DNA of 35,013 bases from Paramacrobiotus richtersi (GCA_034698045.1 JAQGAU010000197.1:1-35013), one strand, 5' to 3'; counted from the first letter of the stretch, positions 9,299 to 20,764 are shown. Translations and numbers: made by a program. The notes: a model not told the origin generated them from the sequence alone.

Positions 9299-12200
9299 AT
9301 GCAGATTATCAACTGCACATATCCGCTGAATCTCTCATCTACCATCGCGCCTAGCGCTAAACGAATCCACGAACTCGACACTGCATTCCAACGAGGTCTC
9401 TGCAATACATCCAGCAATCTCTCCCTATTCCCTTCCCACAACCTTACCAACATTTCTGTCCATTCCAAACCACTTGTTGATCATTTTGACGAGATTGACA
9501 TCTTCGTCACGTGCGTGTTATCCGTGACTTTTGTGTTATCGTTACTGGGGAATGGGGTGCTGGCCTGGACGATCTGGAAGAAACACGGAGCCAAGGGACC
9601 AGCGGGGGAGCAGTTTCTCTTGCATTTGACGGCGGTGAATCTCCTGCAGACAATCGTCATTTTGCCGTTGCATATTGCTAATAAAGTGACGGATCATCGG
9701 CTGGGACGGTGGTTTGTGGAGCCGGATCATGAACGACGATGTTTAGGTGAGATTTTGCTCAATGTCGTAGAATAATGGCAGTTTATGAGTATAGTTACAC
9801 CTCCGTGACATCAGGACAAACAGATGACTAAATCTACACAGTTTATATACAAAATTCGTGTTTGTTTTTCGGCTTAAAAAGACTTTTTTTGATACAGTAG
9901 TTTTGTGCGAGTTTTTGGTCAGAAACCTTTGGAAAACAAAAAAGCAAGGAAAAAAACTATTCTCCATGTTGAAGAATTGTATGAGAATATAAGTTATGAT
10001 AAATGCATGTTTTATCGTTTTGAAGTCGCGGACTATCGCTACTGTGACTAATTATAATAACAATTAACATATAAAGATTCTGATATTACTTTCGTAAACT
10101 GCCACCATATTATACTGTAGATCTATAATATAAAAAGTCCGCGCTATGTTAAGTTTACAGTTTTAATAAATCCGATAAACCATTTACCTGACATTTGCCG
10201 TTTGACATACGATGGTGACTGCTGGAGAATATCGTAGTGCAAGGGCATATAATCATGTCATATTTTGCTGGTCGGAAGAACCGCTGTTCATATACATTGA
10301 GATGAGATCCGCTGTTTCAGTTTTTTTTTCTAATGGACTGCCATTATTCCTTTTTGGATTAATGTAGCACATTGTTTTCCCCTTACTGATTTGTGACCAT
10401 TACCCAGTTTATTACTTTCGTTGGAAACTTTCAGGGGCGCAAAATAAAACGAAAATACAACAAATAAATACAATTAAAAAATTGAATAAAATTAAAGGAG
10501 TAAAACGCAACAAACGAAAAAGTAGCCGAGAGGAAAATTTATTGTATTGAAAGATTAAAATCCTTGTAGCGTTTGGTTTCGGGTTGGATTTCCTGATGCG
10601 TATCAGCTGGATGATGGTGGCCCTCATGGCCTTCGAACGCCACACGGCCATTGTCCGCCACCCCATGGAGTACCGCAAGCAAATGTCCAAGGGTATCGCC
10701 GGCGGGCTGCTGGTGTGTACCTCGGTGTATGCCCTGTTGATCCCGTTGTTCTTCTGGGTGTATGCGCGGGAGAGCGGCGACTACATGCCGGCGCGGTATT
10801 TCTGCTCCTACAGTCAGGTGGGATACTTTCCCTACTTGGCCGTGGAGTTTACGCTGACGTTCCTGCTGCCGTTCGTCGTTATGGTGGTCTGTTGGGGACA
10901 TATTGCGCACAAGGCACTGCAGAAAACACTGCAGGTGCGGTTGGGGATTATCGCGGCGCTGCCGGTAGCGGAGAGTGAGCAGCCGGCGCCGGGCGTGGGA
11001 ACTACTTCCGGTAGGAGAGTTTATTTTGTTTGTAACGATAAATTAAATTAAAAAAATAAATTAAAATTAAATATATATAATTAAAAACAGATCAAAATAT
11101 ATAAAATAAAGATGAATTAAAAAAATTCGTATCCATATATAAAAAATAAAAAAAATATCCAGAAGTGTGGCCTGAGTCGGAACTCTCATCGGTATCTTCT
11201 AATATTTTACCGATATACTGGGAGATGAATTCATACTAGTTAATCACTTACAGTGGGAAAGTTCAAATTCACACATTGTAATTAAATTTACAATTCAATA
11301 ATGAATTTTATAAATAATAATATTTCACTGTGTAAAAGGTTGATAATCAAAGAAATTAATAGTTAAAAAATGACGTCTAGTAATTTGTACAGTATCTGTA
11401 GAAACTTTTACGTTATCCAATACAGCAAATAACGGCTGGCTCTTCTTTTGCTACCCTATAATAAGCCACCACGCTACGATTTTCCACAATGTCCATGGGG
11501 CAAAGCTGAACAGCTGATCCAGTAGTTATACGGTACATTTTTCTCACGACTGTCGTATGAAAAGTTTCTTTCCACTCAGTTTGCAGACAGTTTCAGTTGT
11601 TGTTGTTTGATTCGCACTGTTGCAGGAACCTTACGAATTTTATTTACTTCTTGTAAAAGCTTCGTTTGGCCAGTTAGTGTGCCATTGTATGTAACAAAAT
11701 TGCTGGTGAACTGCTTACGTTCGTTCAGAATATGTAACAGTATACCTGAACATTTTTTTCCTCCGGCCGATCCATATATGCAGTTAATCACAAGCTGTCA
11801 TGACTATTTACTTGGTTTCATTGGCACAGAAACGCCCGCCCCGCCCACGGGAACCTTTAGCGGCATGTTCCGTCGCAGTTCCAGCCGGGATTCCATCGGC
11901 AGCTACGGATCCTCCATTAGTACGGCCCGCCGACCTTCGGCGGTCCTGTACCATAACACCACCTACCGCGCCATCGGGGTGGCGGCCGTTATTGTCGGCT
12001 CCTATTTCCTCACGGCCGGGCTCTACGTCATCGCCACCCTCACGGAATCGCTGGTGAACTTGCCGACCGCGTAAGTACTTGTCCTTTTTTGCAAATTTCG
12101 CGTTTTTTCCTCATGAATGTCTGAAGGTTTCTGAAGACTGACCTTTCCCGAATGCAGCATTTTAATATTCCTTTCATTCTCTGGTAATAGAAAAATTCAT

Positions 12201-13608
12201 TCATGTACAACTGGCAGAATTTTATTGGTTGAAATTATTAATTATTTTTTTAAATTGTTATTATGTTGAATTATTAAATTTGAATTATTATGTTAATAAA
12301 TTATTATTTTATTGCTTGAAATCGGTATTATTCTTTTTAAATAAAGTATTATTTTAGTAAATTATTAAATTTTAATTATTATGTTATGAATTTATTATTT
12401 TATTGTTCGAAATTATTATTATTATTATTTGCAGTATTTATTGTTTGAAAAATTAAGGGCACAAACCTTGCCAACTGAAATACTCGAGATACCGAAGCGG
12501 AAATAGAAATGCAGAATTTATGTTGAATACAGTCTAGAATTATGTAAGTAATGCAAGATTCCTGACCCAACGATGCAGCGATCGGTCTTTATACTACCGT
12601 TCAACTCTAATATCGCTGATACATGTACATGTCTCGCTAAATTTCAAGTTTGAAATCAGACGAAAAATTCAGTCTGGTCCCCGAAGTGGTAAACATTTGA
12701 ACGATTATTTCTAAATTTTTATAGTTATTATCCATTAATAATGTTCTTTTAGATCAAATTAGTACACATACATACGTACAAATATATATGCACCAGTAGA
12801 AATACGTATCGTTGCGAAAGGTACAAAATTAATTTAGAATTTTATCAAAAAATATTTTCTAGAAAAAATCACCACGAAATAATCACATAAATTGTCCATT
12901 CGTACAGTTGAATTCATACAGTTCATACATTAATACAGTTGAATTCCGATATCGATGATATATGCAGCCATTACACTACGATTTTCTACGACAAATCATG
13001 ATGCATATAGCTGGTCCAGTGTTCGAAAGATCCATTAGTTTCACATTATACGACCAGCAAAAGTCTTATTAGTTCAACTGTGCATAATAGCTCGGTTTCT
13101 TTATTTATCCCACTTTCTCACAATTTTCTCCAGACACCACTCTTGGCTGACGGCCATCGGTTACACGGCCCCCTTCCTCTCCTCCGCCACCTATCCCTAC
13201 GTGTACGGCTGCCTCAACCGGAGTATCCGCGCCGCCGTCCGCTCCGTCTTTCGTTCCACCTTCCGCCGGGCCTCCGTGACCACCTCCCAGGCGGGTGGGG
13301 TCCGGCGACGCTGGAGCATCTCCAGCCATGTCCTGGACTACCTCCCGACCCTCCCCAGTTCCCGATCGGGATCCGGGAGTCGCCGGACGTCGGTGGATAG
13401 CGCCGTGAATGGCGGACATCCATTGGGACATCGTTGTACCCCCCATTGTCGGGAGGGGTGTGTGGAAGCCGGGTCCACGTCGTCGTCGGTGTTTCGGAAC
13501 TTTTGCGCGTCGAAACCGGCTAGACGAAGGGTTAGTGCCCCGTCGTTGCTGCAGCATAGCACGGTGGAGGGTGTGGATGGGGTCAGACGGGAAAGGCGGA
13601 TTTACTAA
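9299..13608 (+). CDS. Orphan class A GPCR, complete, four exons
   Basis: Exons 9299-9746, 10570-11010, 11830-12070 and 13134-13608 join in phase to 534 residues. The ATG at 9299 is the first after an in-frame stop. The N-terminal ectodomain has six N-glycosylation sequons in residues 1-53 and no clear signal peptide. TM1 is about 66-92 with the LLGNGVLAW motif. TM2 is about 104-129. Cys148 pairs predictably with Cys228 (YFCSYS) in loop 2. TM3 ends in ERH (172-174) instead of DRY. TM4 is about 191-216 and TM5 about 235-261. A long Ser/Pro-rich loop 3 (262-341) contains RRSSSRDSIGSYGSS. TM6 is about 342-368. TM7 reads ATYPYVYGCLNR, a variant of NPxxY with Thr for Asn. A 130-residue Ser/Arg-rich tail offers many possible phosphorylation sites. 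The ligand is unknown. The split of the core helices over GC-rich exons and the intact phases argue for a functional gene. Confidence 0.87.
10229..10246 (+). repeat. A-box element in intron 1 of the second GPCR
   Basis: Reads ATATCGTAGTGCAAGGGC. It is the only good copy in this 823-bp intron (9747-10569). Confidence 0.45.
11030..11160. repeat. A-rich low-complexity tract in intron 2 of the second GPCR
   Basis: A run of AAATTAAAT and AAAATA words directly after the splice donor at 11011. No longer period is visible. Confidence 0.6.
11464..11481 (-). repeat. A-box element in intron 2 of the second GPCR
   Basis: Minus-strand AATCGTAGCGTGGTGGCT. Single copy in the 819-bp intron 11011-11829. Confidence 0.55.
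12230..12435. repeat. Duplicated AT-rich unit in intron 3 of the second GPCR
   Basis: Two units of roughly 65 bp, beginning near 12269 and 12360, share AATTATTAAATTT, AATTATTATGTTA and TTATTATTTTATTG in the same order, about 90 bp apart. A short ATT run follows. Confidence 0.65.
12966..12983 (-). repeat. A-box element in intron 3 of the second GPCR
   Basis: Minus-strand AATCGTAGTGTAATGGCT, one mismatch to the family consensus. It lies about 150 bp before the acceptor of the last exon. Confidence 0.6.
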
Positions 13609-14073
13609 TGGATTTTGTATTGCTGAATTTTTTTTATTTTTTTGCCATTTTCTATATTCTACAGTTTATTTTTAGTAGACTGTAGGAATAATTTAAATTC
13701 TAAATGTAAATATTCAGAAATATTTCTTTCCGGATTTTTTGGTACTTTTTAATACTATCGTATCTGCATCCACCTTTGAATTTTGTTTTATACTGGTTAT
13801 TGTTTTTGTATTTCAAATATTGTCATTATTACAATTCAACAGTATGTTGCAAAAAATGTGCGGTTTTTTGCGGATTGTCTGACGTTTACAGCTTGTTTTC
13901 AAATTTTTTTCATAATTATTTTTGGAATTTTAACGTTATTTTTCCCACTTCCTGCTCTCACCTAGCAACTATACGGGAACCGCGATATTCCACTACGGAC
14001 AGATCGAAACTTCGTCTTTTTTACTCTGCCCGTTGATTTTGACGCAAAGTTCCATTAATTTGGATTTCTAATC
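13609..14073. other. Intergenic region upstream of the intact BTB-BACK gene
   Basis: Holds the 3' UTR of the GPCR and the promoter side of the BTB-BACK gene. T-rich. I see no canonical AATAAA here and no extra gene; the open frames at 13776-14036 are T-rich noise. Confidence 0.45.
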
Positions 14074-17000
14074 ATGTCCCTCCGGAAAACCCATGGCGAC
14101 AGCATCACGGACAAATCCCTACCATGGAACAGTCTGCCGCGACACGCAGCCTCCCTGTACCCCTCCCGTCCGTCGCGGATTACCCGCTCTGCCAGCGTCG
14201 TGGCCACGGACTCGCCCGAGATCGCAGCCATCCCGAAATTATCTCGCAAGTCCACGTTAACCGATGTTAAACGTCTCCGGGCGTCCCTGCGGAGTCCGCC
14301 GCCCCTGCCGATTGGAGCACTACCACGGGCGTGTAAATACATGAAGGTCAGCGAAATGTGAGCACGGGTGATTAAAATTCGTTTAATCAGTATGAAATAT
14401 GCAAATATGCATTAGAATAACAATAAAGAAAGAGTAAACCTGTGAACATACTTTTGAATTTAATTGTGAACAATTACCATATTTTTTTCGCTCGGATTGT
14501 GAAATGTTAACTAGTATAATAATGACTGATGAGAAAAGCAATAACAATAAACAAAAAAATAATTTTGTGACTATAATATATATAAATTTAGAAATAGCTC
14601 GTGCCTGCTTAGTGCTGATTTTGTTGCAGTTTTTTTTGTGCTGTAGAATTAATTATTCGGTTATGTACGTACATGTCGTAATCCCAATAGTGGTTACTGT
14701 TATGAATCGTAGTGCAGAGGCTCTTCTGGTCGGTGAATATAAATGTGTAGACGTCTGGTAGTTAAGTGTCTGGGCAGTTCATGAAAGTAGCTATTTTTTT
14801 ATTTCCTTCTTTACATATCTGGACTAAAGCCTGTTCTAGGGGAAAAAACGTTTCCGCTCGATTCTTTCGTTGTTAGTGCGCAATGACGTTTACTTATGTG
14901 GAGTTTGATTTAATCACTCGGACTCCGATAATTAGACTTGGCTGCTAATTAACTGGGTCTTCTTTACAATTAGCGTTATTGATCATAAATCTTTTGGCAT
15001 ATCGAAAGTAATGTTGACTAGGATTTTGCGCGGGGATAAAATTAGTGATATACTTGTTCGTGTCACGTGTGTATCAGTAGTATCGTATGCCAACATTCTT
15101 GTAAAAGTTAATCGTAGTGCAGTGGCTTAGATTGCGTCCAACTCCTTTGATTCAAATCCACAAAACAACAATTTGTAACCAGTTACAACTGGCTTTATCT
15201 TCGGAAAGCGTTTTAAGCTTACTAATGTTTTATATTAAGTAAAACTGTGCCTGAAATTTCCCATGCATGGCATTATAACTTTCAGGAAAAAAACCTTGCA
15301 TTTTTGTAGATCGTTAGTTCAGAGTGCAGTGCGGATTTTCGCTTACTTATTTCCCAGTTCGAACAATTTCCTGAGAAATCGTACTAATTGTAATCTATGA
15401 GTATTTTGTTTGAGTTTCATATAATTGTTCTCTAGGAAGTGAGTTTTGAAATGGATCAGCCGGTAACGGATCCTGAGGGTGACGCGCCGGTGCCGTTAAA
15501 TCTACCGGAGCATGCGATGCAGCGTCGCATGACGTCACTGGGGGTCAACAGGGGACCCGATGGACGCGAATTCCCCACGATCAACAAACTGGCGATCAGG
15601 GCCAAGTATCGCAAAGGACTGGCTGCCACCCGTACGTAAGACACAATCTAAAACAATTCTGCAAACTGTTTATCAGTAATCAAGGCAACAGTTATCAGAT
15701 TACGATAATCGATGAATAATTAATAAAAAAATAATGAAAAAAATAAATAAAAAACACATCAATGAAAGTTATGAAATTTAACGATTGGCATATCATCACT
15801 ACTGTTTCAGAATACAGCGGCAGTGACTCAGAACCGTTTTATGTGCTGTGATCTAGAACACCTCGACAAACCATGTATCATAATTATGGAGTTAAAAATT
15901 TAGAATCATTCTTTTTGACTGCGACTTGGTTTTTGTTCGTACAGCTGTACTTTTTACGGAATTTTGGTAACATGTTCCTTAACGGTACAGTGGCGGTTTA
16001 ATAAAAGTTCACACCAACAAATTACATGGTGGTATACATTCAGATTTGTGCGTTGCATGATTAAGAATTGAAAGGGGCGTACATATAGCCACTTCACTAC
16101 AACTAACTGTACAGGCTGAATTACCGTATGCACAATTAACTGGTGGCTGTTATTGTTGACGTAACATACAGGCGCCGTTTGCACATCATTTGAGGCTTTG
16201 AGCTGTTTTATTTCTAAACTGGATTATTCAGTTCGTACTGTGTTTTGAATAACGCAAATTGCTTAGTTATATTATTTCTGTAGGATTTATGCGGCTGTTG
16301 AAGGTGATCGAAGCGGCCAAAGCGGCGCATGCCCGATGTAAAATGCAGCAAGAAATTCCCAGGATTAATCGGGAATTCGAGGATCCCTTCTTAAGACTGC
16401 AGCGGAAAATGTGCCACGAGAACAAAAAGCACTTTCTTATGTAAGATGACCCTGTTTTCAGTTGTTAGTCAAACTTTATCATATATCGTATCAAATACTA
16501 CAACGTCAATTCTGACTCCTAATTTTCAAAAAAATCCAGTTTTCCCGTGTTTGCCATCGAATTAACGGCAGTTAAACTAAATTAAATAAGTTAATCAACT
16601 AAATTAAGCAATTAACTAAATTAATCAAGAAATTAACTGAATTAAGAATTTTAATTAATTTAGGAAATTAAATAAATAAATTAGGAAATTAACTCAACTA
16701 GGGATTTTAAATTAATTTAGGAAAATAATTAAATTAATCAACCCAATCATCTGCTCACCTTCGTATGATAAATAACTAATAGAAAAATATTCGCTAAAGA
16801 ACAATCTCACGCTTTTATAGAATCCAGTCGCTATTTTTGGGCTTATGGCACCGGAAATTCCTGTTGGATGTGGAGCTGAAGTGTGCGGAGGGTTTCGTGC
16901 CCATGCATCTGCCATTACTATCGGCGCACAGCGACGTCTGGACGGATTTCTGTTACCAGCGCGGCTGCAGTCTGTACAAGCAGAATCCCATCCTCATTGA

Positions 17001-20000
17001 CTTTGGCTCAGCGGTGACCTTACTGGGACTGCGCAATGTCGTCAATTATTTGTACGTGGGTAGAATCAAGGCGAGTGTGTGTTTTTCCAAAAATTGATTG
17101 ATATGATTTTATTAATACCGAAGCAGCGTTATTTTTTCAACCAATGAATATACCGCAAAATTTAACGGACTAGAGTCCTAAGTGTATCAACTTAACTGAC
17201 AGAGTTAGTACTAACAACAATAATATTCGTATTTTTCTTCAGTTTCCGGAAGTAGTCACTGGATTTTGTTCTAGTTAGTGAACTTCTGTCTTATCGGTCG
17301 AAGGATTAGGGGATACAGTACTTAGTGAGCGCAGTAAAATTCGTCATAATCAATCAGTATGCATAACAGTATACAACAGAAACTGATCGAAAAAAGTAGT
17401 ACTATCACTCCCGCTTGTGCAGGAAAGTATTCTAAGCCGTTCTGAAAGGTTAAATCCGAGTGTTTCATAACGTTAACTAGCTTCTCTCATTGTCAGACAA
17501 CTTGGATCGAGCGTAAGGAAATTTTAAGCCTCTGTACTACGCTTTTCTACATACACGGCAAAGTAAATATTGTTTATAACTGTACTTTCAAGTGCAGAGT
17601 GTATATGAACATGTAGCTGGAGGCACACGCCAGTTCGCCGCTTCTCTACGACTTCGTTCAGCTTACGCTGTACATATTATCATACATGCATTTAAAATGG
17701 TTAAAAGTTGTTTACAGCCTTTCTGTTTAAAACCTACTGCTGTCCCAACAGGAATGTACGCAACGTTGCAGCTCAACGGTTCTCCCATATGACAGGAACG
17801 AAACAACACAGAGAATTGATACAAATAGTGTATTGTCAGTCAAATACTGTACTCGTAAAGAACGAAACAAATACATACATACTAGACAAGTGCGCTCACC
17901 GATGGCTGCACTAAAGCACCGAAGCGACGAACCGAAAGGTCACAGGGGGTAATTAGTTTAGCATAAAAACACCGTCCTTGACTTATTACCGTAACAAAAT
18001 CGTGGATTACTTTTATTTTTTGTCGTGACCGACCGGCAAATACACAACACGAAACCCACTTTCGCTGAGTAAATTGAAGAGGGCCCACGCTTCGCTTACA
18101 ACCCAACATAGCCAGCCTGAGCCTTCCGGATTTCTAAGTGCTTACTACCGTTTAAAGAGCTAGATTAGAACCGCTTTCAAATCCGGAAGGCTCAGGCTGG
18201 CTAAGTTGGGTTATTAGGTCGAAAAAGTATACAACGTATAAACAACATGTCCCGCGTACAACACGGACTCTTGGTACAGGTTGGATACAGCAATTGCGTA
18301 GAGATCTTCGACGCGGCCCGCGCTCTCCGCCTGCACTATCTGGCCAAGATGGCCGAGGCCTTCGCCAACGTCCTCCTGCAGGAGCACAACCTGTGGAGCA
18401 CGGTGAGCGCCACCCGCGGCAACCCCTGCGGACTCTTCGACATTGCCTGGACCAAGCTGGCCACCATGTTCGTCGAGCTGGCCACGGGACGGGAGTTTAT
18501 GGAGATGGATGTGGAGGATCTCCTCTGGTTCCTCAAACAGAACGAACTCAAGATCACGGTCAGTTGGACAGCTGGTGTCATTCTCTTGCTTATTTGCTCT
18601 TTCTTTTAACTTGTTTATGCGTTGTTTATTGGACAAAAGCTGCTAGAATATGACAACTGTGCTGCGCGGCACAAAAAGAGATACGTACTACAGGGCCCAG
18701 TTTTGTTTTCTTAGATGATAGAAATGGCTTCAATCAACAGACTACCATAGTAGTAATGCTGGGAGACATCACATGAATCGTAGTGTAATGGCTAACATGG
18801 TGGTGCCCTATTCTGACAGATGATCAGCATGCAGGCTAAATAATCAAGACGCATTAGCGACCAATATTTTTCCGCACATTCAAAAAGAAAAATCAGTATC
18901 TTCTGTAGAAATTTTGTGCCCTTCGGACAGCAAATACAGAATACACATTCATCGCTGAGAATGCAAGATGCCTTGTTAAATCGCTTTTCCTTTATGAAGA
19001 AACATTTGAACATGATTGAAAAACGTAATTGTGTATGGAAGATTTACCAAGCGATCTAGCTTTATACACCGTTAATCCGTACAAAAGTTTCAGCAGATTT
19101 GCAATGAATATTTCGATATCTTTCGTAAATTAAGCAGATGCACAAGTTGTGTACCAGATCGGTTAACGTTAGATGATCCCGCCGATTTTGTAGAGTGAAT
19201 ACGAAGTGTTTGAGGCCGCGATCAACTGGATGAAGCACGATCGACTGGCGCGCTTACCGCACTTCCAGTCCCTCATGGGCTGCATCCGTTTCGCCCTGAT
19301 GACCACCGATGAACTGGTCCTGTGCATGAAGTCCGATCTGGTCTTCCAGGAACCCATTGGCATGGAGATGCTCAGCTTTGCCAATCTGTAAGTGTACAGT
19401 GAGAATGGCATTTACTACTTGTATGGTTTATGAAATTTTATCGCTAAATGGACCTTGTTGGTGTTTTTTCCGGAAGATGTAGAGATTTGCTAAAGGTCAC
19501 CTAGAGATGCGTAGCGATCTGGGTGACATTTACTGCAAAATAGATTTTTGAAACAGTTTATATTTCTATACATAATTAATTTAGTTGGAATTAATACATA
19601 ATGATAATTATAATTAACAAATAATTATGTATGTTGGCAGCATAATATTGCTATTATTGTTATACATAATTAAGTTTAATTTATTTGTTCTCAGAACGAT
19701 TTTCTTTTTTAAACGCTCGCTGATTTGTATAAGTAGTTTAGAATTTCGGGCGAACACGGGTCGAAACCACCACGTTTCTTTTACAACTGCACAACCTGCA
19801 TTTTTCAGAAGGGGTTGTAACTTGCACTTGGATAATAGATTCGTGTGTTTGATTAATTCAATTTTTGATAAAATTTTTGATCATATATTTTCCTTTTGAG
19901 GAAAAGCTTTTTGTGGTAGCAAATTTGGTAAAACATTTCGTGTTATAATTATGTTTTACATCAGAACTTAACTCCAAACGAAAATCTGGTGTGGCGTATG

Positions 20001-20764
20001 GTTTTATGGCGCATAATATCAAGCAGTGAACAGTCGTAGTGTAGTGGCTGCAGCCGCATTGTTGCTCTTCGAGTCGATATTCGCACTACTGGTAGCACGC
20101 ATAGTCTAAGTTTCCTGTTTTTTCCTACATAGACTAGTCCGATTAGCTGACTGATTTACGTAACGATTTACTGCGATTATGATACTAAATAAAGTACATA
20201 GCAGTCAAGCATTCACCATGATACTGTTAAATATTGTTTCAGTATTACGTTTTACTGCAACCAGTTTTCGCTAGTTAATTTACTTTTACGTTGAGTAAAT
20301 CTGGAATCAGATTCGGACATTTTTGGCCGCATAGAAAATGTGGTAATCGCCGATGATGTTATCTGGATACTGTCGTTGTCTATCGTTTGCCGGTGTTTGT
20401 GCCTTTTTAACTGGAATTTATACTTAGATTTTAATAAATAAGCTGAAGGTTGCTTAATTCGGTCATAAATTATATTATTAAATTTTAATGCTGATTAAAA
20501 GTTAACCAACTAAAACATTAAAAGAATTAAAAAAATTGAAAATTAAAAAAAAGTTAAAAAAGTTAAAGAATAGAAAATCAGAATAGCCTGTTGTTTAATC
20601 TGATGTAAATTAGAGGAAATTTAAAAATCATTCATATTTCCAGAGCGCGTCTGTATGCCAGCCAAAATCAGAACTGGTCGGATTACGAGCTACCCAAAAC
20701 GCGAATGAATCCCGTTCGGATGGAGAAACATTACGAAATGCTGGGTTGTGCCGTTGATTTGTAG
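14074..20764 (+). CDS. BTB-BACK protein without Kelch repeats (intact parent copy)
   Basis: Seven exons: 14074-14346, 15436-15631, 16284-16440, 16821-17070, 18280-18558, 19194-19387 and 20644-20764. All phases close to 489 residues. Residues 1-208 form a basic, Ser/Pro/Arg-rich extension with no domain I recognise. The BTB fold lies at about 215-320: LLDVELKCAEGFVPMHLPLL, SAHSDVWTDF, and NVVNYLYVGRIK followed by NCVEIFDAARAL. BACK lies at about 325-450: SEYEVFEAAINWMKHD, LPHFQSLMGCIRFALMTTDEL. This follows the Kelch-like (KLHL) order, but the protein stops 39 residues after BACK (NQNWSDYELPKTRMNP) with no Kelch propeller. By family analogy it could be a Cullin-3 adaptor, dimeriser or competitor; that is inference. 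The exon 4 donor must be GC (AAG|GCGAGT), because no GT site keeps the frame. It is the only unbroken member of a downstream duplicate array. Confidence 0.83.
14705..14722 (+). repeat. A-box element in intron 1 of the BTB-BACK gene
   Basis: Reads AATCGTAGTGCAGAGGCT. Matching positions with shared upstream sequence (CCCAATAGTGGTTACT-like) occur at 22361 and 31882, and a probable one at 24293. Confidence 0.6.
15110..15160 (+). repeat. Best tRNA-like element: A-box plus B-box-like motif
   Basis: AATCGTAGTGCAGTGGCT at 15110-15127 is followed by GATTCAAATCC at 15149-15159. The latter fits the B-box GGTTCRAATCC at all but one position. The spacing is within the normal range for tRNA internal promoters. 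The segment does not fold into a full cloverleaf by eye, so this is a tRNA-derived repeat rather than a tRNA gene. Confidence 0.6.
16087..16104 (-). repeat. A-box element in intron 2 of the BTB-BACK gene
   Basis: Minus-strand AGTTGTAGTGAAGTGGCT. Related minus-strand copies mark intron 2 remnants at 22492, 25536, 32279 and 33158. Confidence 0.55.
16560..16740. repeat. AT-rich TTAACTAAATTAA tract in intron 3 of the BTB-BACK gene
   Basis: Repeated TTAACTAAATTAA, TTAATTTAGGAAA and AATTAATCAA words with no fixed period. A shortened relative occurs near 26800-26850. Confidence 0.65.
17527..17543 (-). repeat. A-box element in intron 4 of the BTB-BACK gene
   Basis: Minus-strand AGCGTAGTACAGAGGCT, three or four differences from the consensus. 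No counterpart exists downstream, since the other copies lack this intron. Confidence 0.45.
18100..18212. mobile_element. 34-bp inverted repeat; candidate MITE or hairpin
   Basis: The left arm 18100-18133 and right arm 18179-18212 are reverse complements over 34 bp with one mismatch. They start AACCCAACATAGCCAGCC and end GGCTGGCTAAGTTGGGTT. The 45-bp spacer has no coding potential. Long, near-identical terminal repeats on a 113-bp unit fit a small MITE. An unambiguous target-site duplication is not visible, though short A/T-rich words flank both sides. It sits about 70 bp before exon 5, so a transcript could fold into a strong stem near the acceptor. Confidence 0.6.
18776..18793 (+). repeat. 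A-box element in intron 5 of the BTB-BACK gene
   Basis: Reads AATCGTAGTGTAATGGCT. The matching copy at 33881 has the same preceding CTGGGAGA word, showing duplication along with intron 5. Confidence 0.6.
20033..20049 (+). repeat. A-box element in intron 6 of the BTB-BACK gene
   Basis: GTCGTAGTGTAGTGGCT, followed about 30 bp later by a weak B-box-like CTTCGAGTCGA. Counterparts preceded by a TTTTATGGCGC-like word occur at 23327, 26346, 28292 and 34897, each marking an intron 6 copy. Confidence 0.6.

Larger units (their letters stand above)
17071..18279 (+). other. Intron 4 of the BTB-BACK gene with a GC donor
   Basis: The upstream exon ends AAG and the intron begins GCGAGT, the known GC-AG donor form. 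It ends GGTACAG. Splicing here gives the expected BTB sequence VGRIKVGYSNC. The intron carries an A-box element and a 34-bp inverted repeat, and no coding sequence that I can support. Confidence 0.6.

Noticed and set aside
13105..13557. Minus-strand 150-codon frame over the last GPCR exon
   Set aside because: Shadow of the GC-rich TM7 and tail exon; the plus strand has TM7 in phase with three upstream exons.
17882..18109. 75-codon minus-strand frame in intron 4
   Set aside because: Ends in the inverted repeat and shows no family resemblance.
18294..18653. Alternative plus-strand frame over BTB exon 5
   Set aside because: Pro/Arg/Gly-rich +2 shadow; the BTB frame continues in phase from exon 4 and into exon 6.
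20644..20764. Alternative acceptor two bases later for the last BTB exon (also open)
   Set aside because: Copies B and C2 keep the LYASQNQNWSDYELPK frame with mainly synonymous changes, which identifies the real frame.
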